This document shows, in pieces, positions 35,292 through 45,788 of a stretch of 64,000 bases of DNA. The notes under the pieces were generated by a model. The model did not search any database and was not told the origin of the DNA. It saw nothing but the letters and a program-made list of their open reading frames with translations. The number at the start of each line of letters is the position of its first letter. Positions within the stretch are counted from its first letter, which is position 1. The position numbers were made by a program, and so were the translations under genes. The DNA comes from Enterobacter kobei (GTDB taxonomy: Bacteria; Pseudomonadota; Gammaproteobacteria; Enterobacterales; Enterobacteriaceae): NCBI RefSeq assembly GCF_018323985.1, contig NZ_AP024590.1, positions 992,001 to 1,056,000 on the forward strand, given 5' to 3'.

Positions 35292-35339
35292 GACATGTCC
35301 GATTTTGCTTTCGCGGACAGTCAGGTCACAGGATCTAAT

Positions 35340-35663
35340 ATGCGCAATAGCCAGAACATCTATTTGTCACGGTCCGAGACCGTCGCCGCCAGCGAGGAAA
35401 CCACCTGGTCCTTTCCGGGGGCACTTGTTGGCTTTGTGTCGTGGTTGTTGGCGCTCGGCATACCCTTTCTGCTTTACGGCCCGAATACGCTGTTCTTTTT
35501 ACTGTATACCTGGCCGTTCTTTCTGGCGCTGATGCCCGTCGCCGTGGTGGTGGGCATCGCCGTGCACTCGCTGCTGGACGGCAAGCTGCTCTACAGCAGC
35601 GTGGCGACGGTCATTATCGTGGTGACCATGTTTGGCGCGTTATTTATGTGGCTGATGGGCTAA
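35340..35663 (+). CDS. ygbE: DUF3561 family inner-membrane protein YgbE
   Basis: Small membrane protein of 107 residues, the same as E. coli, function unknown. Two or three hydrophobic segments cover about 28-105 (LVGFVSWLLALGIPFLLYG, LYTWPFFLALMPVAVVVGI, and VIIVVTMFGALFMWLM). The start ATG at 35340 follows CAGGATCTA; a longer in-frame reading begins right after cysC but lacks the usual N-terminus. It may be a distal member of the cys operon. Confidence 0.9.
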   Translation: MRNSQNIYLSRSETVAASEETTWSFPGALVGFVSWLLALGIPFLLYGPNTLFFLLYTWPFFLALMPVAVVVGIAVHSLLDGKLLYSSVATVIIVVTMFGALFMWLMG

Positions 35664-35833
35664 CCCCAGCCATACTTCAAAGCGTAACGCTCGTTAAGGC
35701 AATGTGTCAGGAATGCACACCTGTGCGCCCGCCCGTAAATAGTGCTACATTTGGCCGCGATGACGCGGTATCGGCTTAGTGTGGAGTCTGCGCGCAAGTT
35801 ATGGGATGATGATGCCGATTTTCAGGGGGCACG

Positions 35834-36145
35834 ATGGGTAAATTAACGCTGCTGTTGCTGGCACTGCTGGTCTGGCTACAGTATTCACTGTGGTTCGGCA
35901 AAAATGGCCTGCATGACTTCAGCCGTGTCAACGACGATGTGGCCGCACAGCAGATAACAAACGCCAAACTTAAAGCACGCAACGATCAGCTTTTCGCCGA
36001 AATTGACGATCTCAATGGCGGGCAGGAAGCGATTGAAGAGCGCGCACGTAACGAACTCAGTATGACCCGACCAGGCGAAACCTTTTACCGCCTGGTGCCG
36101 GATGCGTCAAAACGCACGCCAGGGTCCATGCAAAATAATCGATAA
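35834..36145 (+). CDS. ftsB: Cell division protein FtsB
   Basis: Bitopic inner-membrane divisome protein that binds FtsL and FtsQ. It has 103 residues, equal to E. coli. One N-terminal membrane helix (about 3-20, [19 protein letters not shown]) and a coiled coil at about 28-70 ([20 protein letters not shown]) are visible, with the conserved [15 protein letters not shown] stretch. ispD follows 20 bp later, as in E. coli. Confidence 0.97.
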   Translation: MGKLTLLLLALLVWLQYSLWFGKNGLHDFSRVNDDVAAQQITNAKLKARNDQLFAEIDDLNGGQEAIEERARNELSMTRPGETFYRLVPDASKRTPGSMQNNR

Positions 36146-36165
36146 GCGAAGCCCAGGTTTACGAC

Positions 36166-36876
36166 ATGGCAGCAATAATTCCGGACGTATGTGCCGTGGT
36201 GCCGGCCGCCGGATTTGGCCGCCGCATGCAAACGGAATGTCCTAAGCAGTATCTCTCAGTTGGCAATAAAACGATCCTCGAACACGCGGTGGATGCGCTG
36301 CTGGCGAATCCACGCGTGGCTAGGGTGATCATTGCCATCAGCCCCGGCGACGAGCGCTTTGCGCAGCTGCCGCTGGCAGATCATCCGCAGGTGACGGTCG
36401 TTGACGGCGGTGCCGAACGGGCAGACTCCGTACTGGCGGGGCTTAAGGCCGCAGGCGATGCGCCCTGGGTGCTGGTGCACGACGCGGCGCGTCCCTGTCT
36501 GCATCAGGACGATCTCGCTCGCCTGCTGGCGCTCAGCGACACCAGCCGCGTGGGCGGTATTCTGGCCGCCCCGGTGCGCGACACCATGAAACGCGGCGAG
36601 CCGGGCATCGCTGCCGTCGCCCATACCGTGGATCGTAACGATCTCTGGCATGCGCTGACACCACAATTCTTCCCGCGTGAACTCCTCCACGACTGCCTGC
36701 AGCGCGCCTTAAATGACGGCGCGACCATCACCGACGAAGCCTCGGCGCTGGAGCATTGCGGCTATCACCCGGTGCTGGTCAGCGGCCGCGCGGATAACAT
36801 CAAAGTCACGCGACCGGAAGATCTGGCGCTGGCAGAATTTTACCTCACCCGAATGACCGGAAAGGAGATGGCATAA
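36166..36876 (+). CDS. ispD: 2-C-methyl-D-erythritol 4-phosphate cytidylyltransferase IspD
   Basis: Third step of the MEP isoprenoid pathway, joining CTP to methylerythritol phosphate. It has 236 residues. The nucleotide-binding N-terminus is [20 protein letters not shown], with VHDAARPC and [13 protein letters not shown] further on. It overlaps ispF by three bases (the TAATG junction). Confidence 0.97.
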   Translation: MAAIIPDVCAVVPAAGFGRRMQTECPKQYLSVGNKTILEHAVDALLANPRVARVIIAISPGDERFAQLPLADHPQVTVVDGGAERADSVLAGLKAAGDAPWVLVHDAARPCLHQDDLARLLALSDTSRVGGILAAPVRDTMKRGEPGIAAVAHTVDRNDLWHALTPQFFPRELLHDCLQRALNDGATITDEASALEHCGYHPVLVSGRADNIKVTRPEDLALAEFYLTRMTGKEMA

Positions 36877-37355
36877 TGCGTATTGGACACGGTTTTGACG
36901 TACACGCCTTTGGCGGCGAAGGCCCGATTATTATTGGCGGCGTGCGCATTCCTTTCGAAAAAGGTCTGCTGGCCCACTCTGATGGCGACGTGGCGCTGCA
37001 TGCGCTGACCGATGCCCTGCTGGGTGCGGCGGCGCTCGGTGATATTGGCAAGCTGTTCCCGGACACCGATCCGGCCTTTAAAGGCGCCGACAGCCGCGAG
37101 CTGCTGCGCGAGGCCTGGCGTCGTATTCAGGCGAAAGGGTTTACCCTCGGCAACGTCGATGTGACCATTATTGCCCAGGCACCGAAAATGCTGCCGCATA
37201 TCCCGCAGATGCGCGTGTTTATCGCTGAAGATCTTGGCTGCCACATGGACGATGTAAACGTCAAAGCCACCACTACCGAAAAGCTTGGCTTTACCGGACG
37301 TGGCGAAGGTATCGCCTGTGAAGCGGTGGCGCTGTTAGTCAGGGCGGCAAAATGA
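36876..37355 (+). CDS. ispF: 2-C-methyl-D-erythritol 2,4-cyclodiphosphate synthase IspF
   Basis: Forms the cyclic diphosphate in the MEP pathway. It has 159 residues as in E. coli. Metal ligands are in [10 protein letters not shown] (Asp8, His10) and [21 protein letters not shown] (His42). [14 protein letters not shown] is the conserved C-terminal block. It overlaps truD by four bases. Confidence 0.97.
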   Translation: MRIGHGFDVHAFGGEGPIIIGGVRIPFEKGLLAHSDGDVALHALTDALLGAAALGDIGKLFPDTDPAFKGADSRELLREAWRRIQAKGFTLGNVDVTIIAQAPKMLPHIPQMRVFIAEDLGCHMDDVNVKATTTEKLGFTGRGEGIACEAVALLVRAAK

Positions 37356-38381
37356 TTGCGTTTGACGACCTGACCTTTCTGCATGGCAAACCCCAGGCTT
37401 CCGGCGCGCTGAAAGTCAGCCCGGAAGATTTTGTGGTGGTGGAAGACTTAGGTTTTGAGCCTGACGGTGAAGGCGAGCACATTCTGGTGCGCATTCAGAA
37501 AACCGGCTGTAATACCCGTGCGGTGGCCGACGATCTGGCGAAATTCCTGAAAATTCCCGCCCGTGAGGTGAGCTTCGCCGGACAAAAAGATAAGCACGCG
37601 GTAACGGAACAGTGGCTGTGCGCGCGCGTGCCAGGCAACGGCATGCCGGATCTGAGCCTCTTTCAGCCGGACGGCTGCAAGGTGCTGGAATATGCGCGCC
37701 ACAAGCGTAAGCTGCGCTTAGGCGCGCTGCGCGGCAACCAGTTTACGCTGGTGCTGCGCGACATCAGCGATCGCGCGGAGGTGGAGTCACGCCTGAATAC
37801 TATCGCGGTTAAAGGCGTGCCGAACTACTTTGGCGCGCAGCGTTTTGGTCTGGGCGGCAGCAACCTGCACGGTGCGCTGCGCTGGGCGCAAAGCAATGCG
37901 CCGGTGCGCGATCGTAATAAACGCAGTTTTATGTTGTCGGCAGCCCGCAGTGCGTTGTTTAATCAGATTGTCAGCGAGCGGCTGAAAAAAACAGACTTTA
38001 ATCAAGTTGTTGACGGCGATGCGCTACAATTAGCCGGGCGCGGAAGCTGGTTTGTCGCAACCGCCGAAGAACGGGCGGAATTACAGGCCCGCGTCGACAA
38101 CCACGAGCTGATGATCACGGCCGCGCTGCCGGGGAGTGGCGACTGGGGAACGCAGCGCGAGGCGCTGGCGTTTGAGCAGGCGGCGATTGCCGATGCCCCG
38201 GAATTACAATCTTTGCTGTTGCGTGAAAAGGTCGAGGCGGCGCGCCGCGCGATGCTGCTCAACGTGCAGCAGTTAAGCTGGAACTGGTGGGATGACGTGA
38301 CCGTCGAGTTACGTTTCTGGCTACCCGCAGGGAGTTTTGCCACCAGCGTGGTAAGGGAACTTATCAACACATCGGGTGATT

Positions 38382-38401
<20 letters not shown>
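37352..38401 (+). CDS. truD: tRNA pseudouridine(13) synthase TruD
   Basis: Modifies U13 of tRNA-Glu and others. It has 349 residues as in E. coli. The catalytic aspartate is in [14 protein letters not shown] (about residue 80). [14 protein letters not shown] is a second family signature. It overlaps surE by 20 bp. Confidence 0.97.
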
Positions 38402-39763
<1,362 letters not shown>

Positions 39764-39879
39764 TTCCTGGAATTGTCTGAGGGATTTCAGCCCATATCCG
39801 CGTAGGGTGTAGCTCATTTGCAAATGACCGCCACGGTCATCATTAAGTCACTGACAGTTAACACATTCCTGGAGGATAA

Positions 39880-39900
39880 ATGAGCACGGGAAGCCCAAAA
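39880..39900 (+). pseudogene. nlpD: First seven codons of nlpD, cut off by a deletion
   Basis: ATG plus codons for S-T-G-S-P-K, matching the start of E. coli NlpD (MSAGSPK), preceded by an intact ribosome-binding site GGAGGATAA and the normal distance from pcm. After AAA at 39900 the similarity stops and antisense mutS sequence begins. The frame continues only to a TGA at 39925-39927, giving a 15-residue peptide. The LysM and peptidase-M23 parts of NlpD are gone. The main rpoS promoter in E. coli lies inside nlpD, so it is lost too. Confidence 0.92.
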
Positions 39901-39901
39901 C
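39900..39901. other. Deletion junction fusing nlpD to mutS; rpoS absent
   Basis: Left of the junction is nlpD codon 7 (+ strand); right of it is mutS codon 198, antisense. In E. coli nlpD is followed by rpoS, a variable block, and then mutS in the opposite orientation, so one deletion explains everything. Lost: the rest of nlpD, all rpoS, any rpoS-mutS genes, and roughly 655 mutS codons. No insertion sequence or long repeat flanks the junction; at most a base or so of microhomology is possible. Confidence 0.9.
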
Positions 39902-40747
39902 AGACCACGGCGGCCTTCAATCAGTGACGTCTCCGCAAAGTCTTCGGCATACAGCAACTCCGCCGGATTAGTGCGCTGCAACTCTGCCGCCATGGTTTCC
40001 CGATCGGCCGGCTCGCTGACGCGAAAACGCCCGGAACTGATGTCCAGCGTGGCATAACCAAAGCCTTTATTATCCTGCCAGATGGCGGCGAGCAGGTTGT
40101 CCTGCCGCTCCTGCAACAGTGCTTCGTCGCTGATGGTGCCCGGCGTAACGATACGCACCACTTTGCGCTCCACCGGGCCTTTGCTGGTGGCCGGATCGCC
40201 GATCTGTTCACAAATCGCCACCGATTCGCCGAGGCTGACCAGCTTCGATAAATAGTTTTCCACCGCGTGATGAGGGATGCCCGCCATCGGGATCGGCTCG
40301 CCTGCCGAGGCGCCACGTTTGGTAAGCGAAATGTCCATCAGCTGGGACGCGCGTTTGGCATCGTCGTAAAACAGCTCATAGAAGTCGCCCATGCGGTAAA
40401 ACAGCAAAATGTCCGGATGCTGCGCCTTGAGCTTCAGGTACTGCTGCATCATTGGTGTGTGGGCGTCGAAATTCTCTGATGTACTCATTGGCATCGGATG
40501 TCCATGATCTTAATTTTTAACAAGTTAGTGAGGTTTATTATTCTTTCTGCGTCTCACCGGAATCGGTCTGGTTGATAAAGGCGTAGCGAGCATGATAACG
40601 GAGTCTGCAAGGCAGGAAAACAACAGGCAAAGCCATTTTGATACCCGCTTTGCTCAGCCGCATTATTATCTGCCGCATCATCTCACCAGCGGAATAAGCG
40701 TCCGGCCGGGACAGCAGCCGGGCACCCAATGAGGAAATAAGCGAAAA

Positions 40748-41224
40748 TTACAGGCCCAGTTCAGATAAACCAGGATGATCATCAGGACGACGTCCCAGAG
40801 GCCAGTGGAACTTGCGCTCACTTTCTTTAATAGGCATGTCATTAATGCAGGCGTAGCGGTGATGCATCAGTCCGTCTTCACCAAATTCCCAGTTTTCGTT
40901 GCCGTAAGAACGGAACCAGTTACCGGAGTCATCGCGCCACTCATAAGCGTACCGGACAGCAATGCGGTCACCGTCAAAGGCCCACAGTTCCTTGATAAGA
41001 CGATACTCCAGTTCTTTTTTCCACTTGCGCTCAAGGAAGCCCCTGGCCTCTTCACGATTGTTCGCAAACTCTGCGCGGTTGCGCCATTTGGTGTCCAGAG
41101 AATAAGCGAGCGACACTTTATCGGCATCGCGGGTGTTCCAGCCATCTTCAGCGAGCCTGACTTTTTCAAGTGCTGACTCGCGGGTGAACGGCGGCAGTGG
41201 CGGACGGATCTGTGAATCGGACAT
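40748..41224 (-). CDS. SnoaL/NTF2-like protein, DUF1348 family
   Basis: A 158-residue protein of the nuclear-transport-factor-2-like fold (DUF1348), a small cone-shaped barrel often used as a binding or enzyme scaffold. Typical blocks are [69 protein letters not shown] and [10 protein letters not shown]. The ribosome-binding site GGAGGCACC precedes the ATG. It lies 90 bp downstream of the CGNR regulator on the same strand and is probably co-transcribed with it. The substrate is unknown. Confidence 0.85.
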   Translation of the reverse strand: MSDSQIRPPLPPFTRESALEKVRLAEDGWNTRDADKVSLAYSLDTKWRNRAEFANNREEARGFLERKWKKELEYRLIKELWAFDGDRIAVRYAYEWRDDSGNWFRSYGNENWEFGEDGLMHHRYACINDMPIKESERKFHWPLGRRPDDHPGLSELGL

Positions 41225-41314
41225 GATGGTGCCTCCAGGATAATAGGATATTTCAGTTAGTGTTTCTTTTTTGGAACCTAAAGTTTTAACCCGCTGTGGA
41301 AAGGTTTTGCGTCG

Positions 41315-41890
41315 TTACGAATTCTTCCTGTTCCGGAAGGCCGCCACTTTCATGCGATTACCGCAGGTCGCCATACTGCACCACCGGCGGCGATGCGATT
41401 TACTCAAATCGTGAAAAAGCAAAATACAGTTATGGGCTTCGCACTGACGCACATATTCAAATTTGTCGTCCGTGACCAGTTTCACCAGTGCGTCTGCTAC
41501 CGGCCACAGAAGGCTGGCGGGGCTGCGCGCCTCTGCATGAAGATCAACACGGTATCGCTGGCTCTCTTCATCCCATTGCAGCCTCGTCTCAGGATGTCCT
41601 TTCCTGAGCACACTATTAACCACCGTCAGGTCAGCGGCAACGGACGCCATAGCGGCATGCACCACTGTCCTGGCGGCATCACGGAGCAGGCGTGCTTCTT
41701 CGAGTAATCCGGCAGGTGCCTCAGTGCCGGTTGGCACCAGACCTGCGGTTTCCAGCCACTCCACGACACCGAGATCGCTTTCAAAACAATCACGTCGTTC
41801 ATCACCCGTCCCGTACTCGGTGTTAATAAAATCCAGCGCGAGGTTATCGGCCAGGAAAAGAGGCGGAGAAGAAAGATGTTTAAATTCCAT
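41315..41890 (-). CDS. CGNR zinc-finger/ABATE-domain transcriptional regulator
   Basis: A 191-residue protein with an N-terminal ABATE-type domain (FLADNLALDFINTEYGTG) and a C-terminal CGNR zinc finger (CSMATCGNRMKVAAF). An earlier cysteine in HNCILLFHD and the histidine of KSHRRRW complete the likely metal site. Such proteins are putative regulators of stress or small-molecule genes. It is divergent from the alpha/beta hydrolase gene, with GGTTAC repeats between them, so local control is likely. That role is inference. Confidence 0.85.
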   Translation of the reverse strand: MEFKHLSSPPLFLADNLALDFINTEYGTGDERRDCFESDLGVVEWLETAGLVPTGTEAPAGLLEEARLLRDAARTVVHAAMASVAADLTVVNSVLRKGHPETRLQWDEESQRYRVDLHAEARSPASLLWPVADALVKLVTDDKFEYVRQCEAHNCILLFHDLSKSHRRRWCSMATCGNRMKVAAFRNRKNS

Positions 41891-41922
41891 AACTATCCGT
41901 AACTCATAAAATCATTTTGACA

Positions 41923-41970
41923 GGTTACCAGATTTACCTGTAACCTTCAATTTCACATTTTAAAGGTTAC
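41923..41970. promoter_or_regulatory. GGTTAC repeat operator between the CGNR regulator and hydrolase
   Basis: Three copies of one hexamer in 48 bp: GGTTAC at 41923, GTAACC (inverted) at 41940 and GGTTAC at 41965, the last only 12 bp before the hydrolase ATG. The inverted pair forms AGGTTAC...GTAACCT. This is a good candidate binding site for the adjacent CGNR protein. Confidence 0.55.
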
Positions 41971-41981
41971 ATGAGGTCATT

Positions 41982-42908
41982 ATGGTTTCTCGCACTTCCG
42001 GATCACCCGTGGCAGAGAGTGCTTCTGCCCCATCAACGATGCAGGTTCATTACCGCTATAAACAGGCCGGCGACGTTAACGTTTTCTACCGTGAGGCCGG
42101 AGATGCTGCATCACCCGTGCTGCTGATGCTTCATGGTTTCGCGGGCTCATCATTTATGTTTCGTGACCTGATAGCGCAGCTGGCCGATCGCTATCATCTG
42201 ATCGCGCCGGACCTGCCAGCTTTTGGTTTTACCGAAGCGCCGGAGAAGGGAGCGTATGCCTATACCTTTGACCAGCTTGCGGAAACCATTGGCCGCTTTA
42301 CCGAGGCGCTGGGTCTCGATACCTATGCGCTGATGGTTCACGATTACGGCGCGCCTGTCGGATGGCGACTGGCGGCAGCACATCCGGAGCGGGTAACCGC
42401 GATAATTTCCCAGAACGGCAATGCCTACGAAGAGGGACTGGGAGAAGCCTGGGCGCCCATTCAGCGATACTGGCGCGACCCCACGCCGGAAAACCGCAGT
42501 GCATTGCAGGAATTTCCCACGCCTGCCTCCATCAAATGGCAATATCTGGAAGGGGTTACCGATCGGTCTGTGGTCTCTCCTGATGGTTATACGCTTGAGG
42601 CGCTACAGGTCTCGCGGCCGGGCAACGCAGAGATACAACTGGACCTGTTGCTGGATTACGCCTCGAATGTGAAAAAGTATCCCGCCTTCCAGCGCTATTT
42701 CCGTGAATATCAGCCGCCATTGCTGGCCGTGTGGGGGAAACACGATCCGTTTTTCCTGGCGGCGGGGGCGGAAGCATGGAAGCGCGATCTGCCGAAAGCG
42801 GAGATCCATTTTTATGACACCGGCCACTTCGCGCTTGAAACCCATGCTAAAGAGATAGGGTTGGACGTTCGTGATTTTCTTGACCGGCATGTCCGCAAGT
42901 CAGACTGA
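41982..42908 (+). CDS. Alpha/beta hydrolase of the haloalkane dehalogenase/epoxide hydrolase type
   Basis: A 308-residue alpha/beta hydrolase. The oxyanion motif is MLHGFAGSSFMFRD. The nucleophile elbow is MVHDYGAPVGW, where Asp replaces the usual serine, as in haloalkane dehalogenases and epoxide hydrolases. The acid is probably in WGKHDPFF, and the base is the histidine in YDTGHFALE. The N-terminal 20 residues are Ser/Ala-rich and variable. Substrate cannot be told from sequence. It is divergent from the CGNR regulator and convergent with mmuM. Confidence 0.88.
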   Translation: MVSRTSGSPVAESASAPSTMQVHYRYKQAGDVNVFYREAGDAASPVLLMLHGFAGSSFMFRDLIAQLADRYHLIAPDLPAFGFTEAPEKGAYAYTFDQLAETIGRFTEALGLDTYALMVHDYGAPVGWRLAAAHPERVTAIISQNGNAYEEGLGEAWAPIQRYWRDPTPENRSALQEFPTPASIKWQYLEGVTDRSVVSPDGYTLEALQVSRPGNAEIQLDLLLDYASNVKKYPAFQRYFREYQPPLLAVWGKHDPFFLAAGAEAWKRDLPKAEIHFYDTGHFALETHAKEIGLDVRDFLDRHVRKSD

Positions 42909-42934
42909 CAGCCTCCACCTGGCGCGCCCGGCTA

Positions 42935-43867
42935 TCACCGACGTTCACGCAGTGCGGCGATATCCCGGGGCGTTGTCCGGCAGCAGCCGCCGATCAGTTT
43001 CGCGCCGGCGGCTAACCACTGTGGCAAGTATCCCGCTAAGGTGTCGCAGGTATCGCCATGCGAATGCCATTCTTTGGTCACGGCATCGTAGGTTTCACCG
43101 GAGTTAGGATAGACAACCAGCGGCAGCGCACTCAGGCTTTGCAGATGTTTCAGCGCGGCGGTGGTGTCGCAGAGCGCAATACAGTTGATGCCCAGCGCGA
43201 CGATCTGCGGACAGGCCGACAGCGTTTCCACTACCCGGGCGAGCGGGGTGCCATCACTCAGATGCTGGTGGTCACGTAAGGTAAAGGAGAACCACGCCCG
43301 CGCCTCGGGATACTCAGCCAGCAACCCGGCCAGCGCCTCGATCTCGGCAAAGGAAGGTAGAGTTTCACAGGCCAGCAGATCGGCACCTGCTTCTGATAAG
43401 GCTTCAATGCGCGGCCGGTGAAAGGCCTTAAACTCCCCGGCGCTACGCGTATAATCGCCACGATACTCCGAGCCATCGGCCAGATAAGCGCCGTAAGGCC
43501 CCACAGAACCTGCCACCAGCAGCGGGCCTGCGCCAGGCTTTTCGGCCAGCGCGATCCCCCGCGCTTCTTTCGCAAGCGCAACACTTTTTGCAATCAGCGC
43601 TCTCGATTGCGCTTCCGTCAGCCCGCGCGCGGCAAAGCCCGCCGGGGTGGCCTGATAACTGGCGGTAATGGCGATCTGCGCCCCGGCGCGGAAGTAGTCC
43701 AGATGCACGTCCCGAATAAGCCCGGGATTTTCCATTAATACTTTAGCGGACCAGAGACTATCGGCGAGGTTGCAGCCGCGCGCTTCCAGTTCGGTAGCCA
43801 GCGCGCCATCAAGCACGACAAAAGGTTGGCTTTCAAGCAGCGCGGTAAGGGGATTAATCTGCGGCAT
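42935..43867 (-). CDS. mmuM: Homocysteine S-methyltransferase MmuM
   Basis: Transfers methyl from S-methylmethionine (or SAM) to homocysteine, giving methionine. It has 310 residues as in E. coli. Zinc cysteines are in the [11 protein letters not shown] block and the C-terminal GGCCRTTP. The N-terminal [15 protein letters not shown] is the family start. It overlaps mmuP by 14 bp, so transport and use of S-methylmethionine are coupled. Confidence 0.96.
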   Translation of the reverse strand: MPQINPLTALLESQPFVVLDGALATELEARGCNLADSLWSAKVLMENPGLIRDVHLDYFRAGAQIAITASYQATPAGFAARGLTEAQSRALIAKSVALAKEARGIALAEKPGAGPLLVAGSVGPYGAYLADGSEYRGDYTRSAGEFKAFHRPRIEALSEAGADLLACETLPSFAEIEALAGLLAEYPEARAWFSFTLRDHQHLSDGTPLARVVETLSACPQIVALGINCIALCDTTAALKHLQSLSALPLVVYPNSGETYDAVTKEWHSHGDTCDTLAGYLPQWLAAGAKLIGGCCRTTPRDIAALRERR

Positions 43868-45254
43868 AGTCAGCCTCCTTTGATGGGGTTTTATGAGTCA
43901 GAAAATAGCTGGCGTAGCAAAGGGCAACAAAAGGCACCCCACACCAGAGCGCAATGCGTTGATCGGGATCGAATGCCAGACCGATACAGGCGAGCAGACA
44001 CAGCAGAAAGCCGAGCACCGGCACCAGGGGATACCAGGGCGCGCGGTATTGCAACGCGGCGAGCGGCTTACACGCCTGAATGTGGCGGCGACGAAAGACA
44101 AAATGAGACGCGCAGATGCTGAGCCAGACGGCCACCACCGCGAAGCCAGAAATGGCGCTGAGCGCAACGAACACCGTATCAGGAGCAATGACGCTGGATA
44201 ACAGCGCCAGCAGACCGCCGAGCATAGAAACCGACAGCGCAATCAGCGGTACGCCGTTTTTATTCACGCGGGCAAAACAGCGCGGCAAGGTCTTTTCGTT
44301 GGACAGCGACCACAGCATACGACCCGACGCATAAAGCCCGGAATTGGCGGCAGAAAGAATGGCGGTCAGAATGACAAAGTTAAAAATACCCGCCGCATAG
44401 GGAATGCCAATCTTTTCAAAAACCAGCACAAACGGGCTTTTCTCAACGCCTGCCACGTCCATCGGGATCAGCGCTGCAAGGACAAAAACCGTGCCGATAA
44501 AAAACAGGATCAGGCGGGCGATGGTAGCGCGGATTGCCACCGGGATCGCCTGATGCGGGTTTTCCGTTTCACCCGCCGCAATCCCGATAAGCTCCGTACC
44601 CGAGAAGGCAAAATTGACTGCCACCATGGTCATCAGAATGGGCAGACCGCCGTGCGGGAACCAGCCCTCGCTGGTGAGGTTGGTCAGCCCCGGCGCAGGC
44701 GAACCGTCTTTCAGGCTGATAAACCCGAAAATCACCCCGCAGCCTAAAAGAATAAAGACAACGATAGTGGCGACTTTAATGAGCGAGAACCAGAACTCCC
44801 CTTCGGCAAAAAAGCGCGTGGAAATGGCGTTGAGGGAGAAGATCACCGCACAAAACAGGGCGCTCCATATCCACACCGGTACATGCGGGAACCAGTACTG
44901 CATACAGAACCCGGCGGCGGTAAAGCTCGACCCCAGCGCGACGGTCCAGGTGAGCCAGTATAACCAGGCCACGGTATAGCCGGTGGCCGGCCCAAGATAA
45001 CGCGCCGCGTAAACATGAAAAGCGCCGGTGACGGGCATCGCCACGGAAAGTTCGCCCAGGCACTGCATCACCAGCCAGACGACCAGCGCCCCAATAAGAT
45101 AGGCCAGCAGCGTGCCTGCTGCGCCGGTGGTCGAAATAATGTATCCCGTATTAAAAAATAACCCGGTGCCAATCACGCCGCCCAGCGACAGCATGATCAA
45201 ATGCCGGGTCTTCATGGTGCGCCTGAGCTCTCCGCTCTGTTGTTGTGTTTGCAT
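43854..45254 (-). CDS. mmuP: S-methylmethionine permease MmuP
   Basis: Amino-acid/polyamine/organocation family transporter of the inner membrane, 466 residues, 12 membrane segments. Family signatures are [20 protein letters not shown] at the first helix and [19 protein letters not shown] in the middle. It is first in the mmuPM operon. The operator with MetJ boxes abuts its ribosome-binding site. Confidence 0.95.
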   Translation of the reverse strand: MQTQQQSGELRRTMKTRHLIMLSLGGVIGTGLFFNTGYIISTTGAAGTLLAYLIGALVVWLVMQCLGELSVAMPVTGAFHVYAARYLGPATGYTVAWLYWLTWTVALGSSFTAAGFCMQYWFPHVPVWIWSALFCAVIFSLNAISTRFFAEGEFWFSLIKVATIVVFILLGCGVIFGFISLKDGSPAPGLTNLTSEGWFPHGGLPILMTMVAVNFAFSGTELIGIAAGETENPHQAIPVAIRATIARLILFFIGTVFVLAALIPMDVAGVEKSPFVLVFEKIGIPYAAGIFNFVILTAILSAANSGLYASGRMLWSLSNEKTLPRCFARVNKNGVPLIALSVSMLGGLLALLSSVIAPDTVFVALSAISGFAVVAVWLSICASHFVFRRRHIQACKPLAALQYRAPWYPLVPVLGFLLCLLACIGLAFDPDQRIALWCGVPFVALCYASYFLTHKTPSKEADYAAD

Positions 45255-45257
45255 ATC

Positions 45258-45289
45258 ACCTTCTAAACGTATGGATGTCTATATGTCCG
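45258..45289 (-). promoter_or_regulatory. Four tandem MetJ boxes in front of mmuP
   Basis: On the minus strand the four consecutive 8-mers are GGACATAT, AGACATCC, ATACGTTT and AGAAGGTG, close to the MetJ consensus AGACGTCT in strict 8-bp register. They end 4 bp before the mmuP ATG, so MetJ-SAM binding would block the start region of the gene. Confidence 0.85.
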
Positions 45290-45788
45290 AATTCTGTTAT
45301 TTATAACGCGAATGTTAACAAAAGACCAGCCTCACGCGCGGACAGAAGGCGTATGCAGTCAGCTGATGCGGTTCGCTGCAAGATAGTGAAATTTTTCGTG
45401 ATAGCAGTGAAGCGTTAAAAAGCCGATAAAAATAGTCGCTGATTATTTTCACAGGGTTACGAGTTGATAACCCTCACAAATATAATCGCAATAATAAATA
45501 TTTATTATTTTACCCGATATTTTACGGGCACTTCTTTGCATGAATTATTTATGCATAAAATTATAAAAACGAAACGTAGCGCTACCAGGATTAATCTTAT
45601 AAGTAAGATTAATCATTTATCTTTCTGCCCGTTTGCTAATAAACCTCTATTCTTAAAAAGCACCGCAATCTATTAATAAAACTCTACTTACTGCTGGTTA
45701 AACCAAGCGGTTCCCGAATTATTTGCCAATTGTATTTTTCATTCACCTCCCGTGCTGGCATGAAAAGTATCATTGCGGAGGCGTTGCT
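45290..45788 (+). promoter_or_regulatory. AT-rich leader of the glycosidase-transferase-mutase gene
   Basis: About 500 bp with no convincing gene and much lower GC than its neighbours. It holds GGGTTA...TAACCC at 45454-45473 and a strong palindrome, GATTAATCTTA-TAAG-TAAGATTAATC, at 45589-45614 (11-bp arms). These may be operators or mRNA hairpins for the following gene. The AT richness suggests an H-NS-silenced, acquired segment; this is inference. Confidence 0.45.

Larger units (their letters stand above)
39814..40494 (-). pseudogene. mutS: mutS, truncated to its N-terminal quarter
   Basis: MutS recognises mismatches and starts methyl-directed repair. Only the first 198 codons (40494 down to 39901) are native. 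They cover the mismatch-binding domain, with the Phe and Glu of GDFYELF and [15 protein letters not shown], and part of the connector domain up to SLIEGRRGL. The frame then reads backwards through nlpD's start (FWASRAH) for 28 foreign residues to a stop at 39814. Lever, clamp and ATPase domains (Walker A GPNMGGKST) are missing, so no repair function is expected. An in-frame ATG at 40488 is another possible start. Confidence 0.95.

Noticed and set aside
39901..40494. Possibility that the mutS fragment is a second, horizontally acquired copy
   Set aside because: It is in the native position and orientation relative to pcm and nlpD, and its sequence looks like a normal enterobacterial MutS up to the junction.
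40538..40729. A 63-codon frame on the minus strand just upstream of the mutS fragment
   Set aside because: No recognisable family and no clear ribosome-binding site. It could be a remnant, so the 40495-40747 gap is left as non-coding.
45464..45676. A 70-codon frame in the AT-rich leader of the fusion gene
   Set aside because: Begins with TTG, has AT-driven composition (Ile, Asn, Lys, Phe) and overlaps the strong palindrome.
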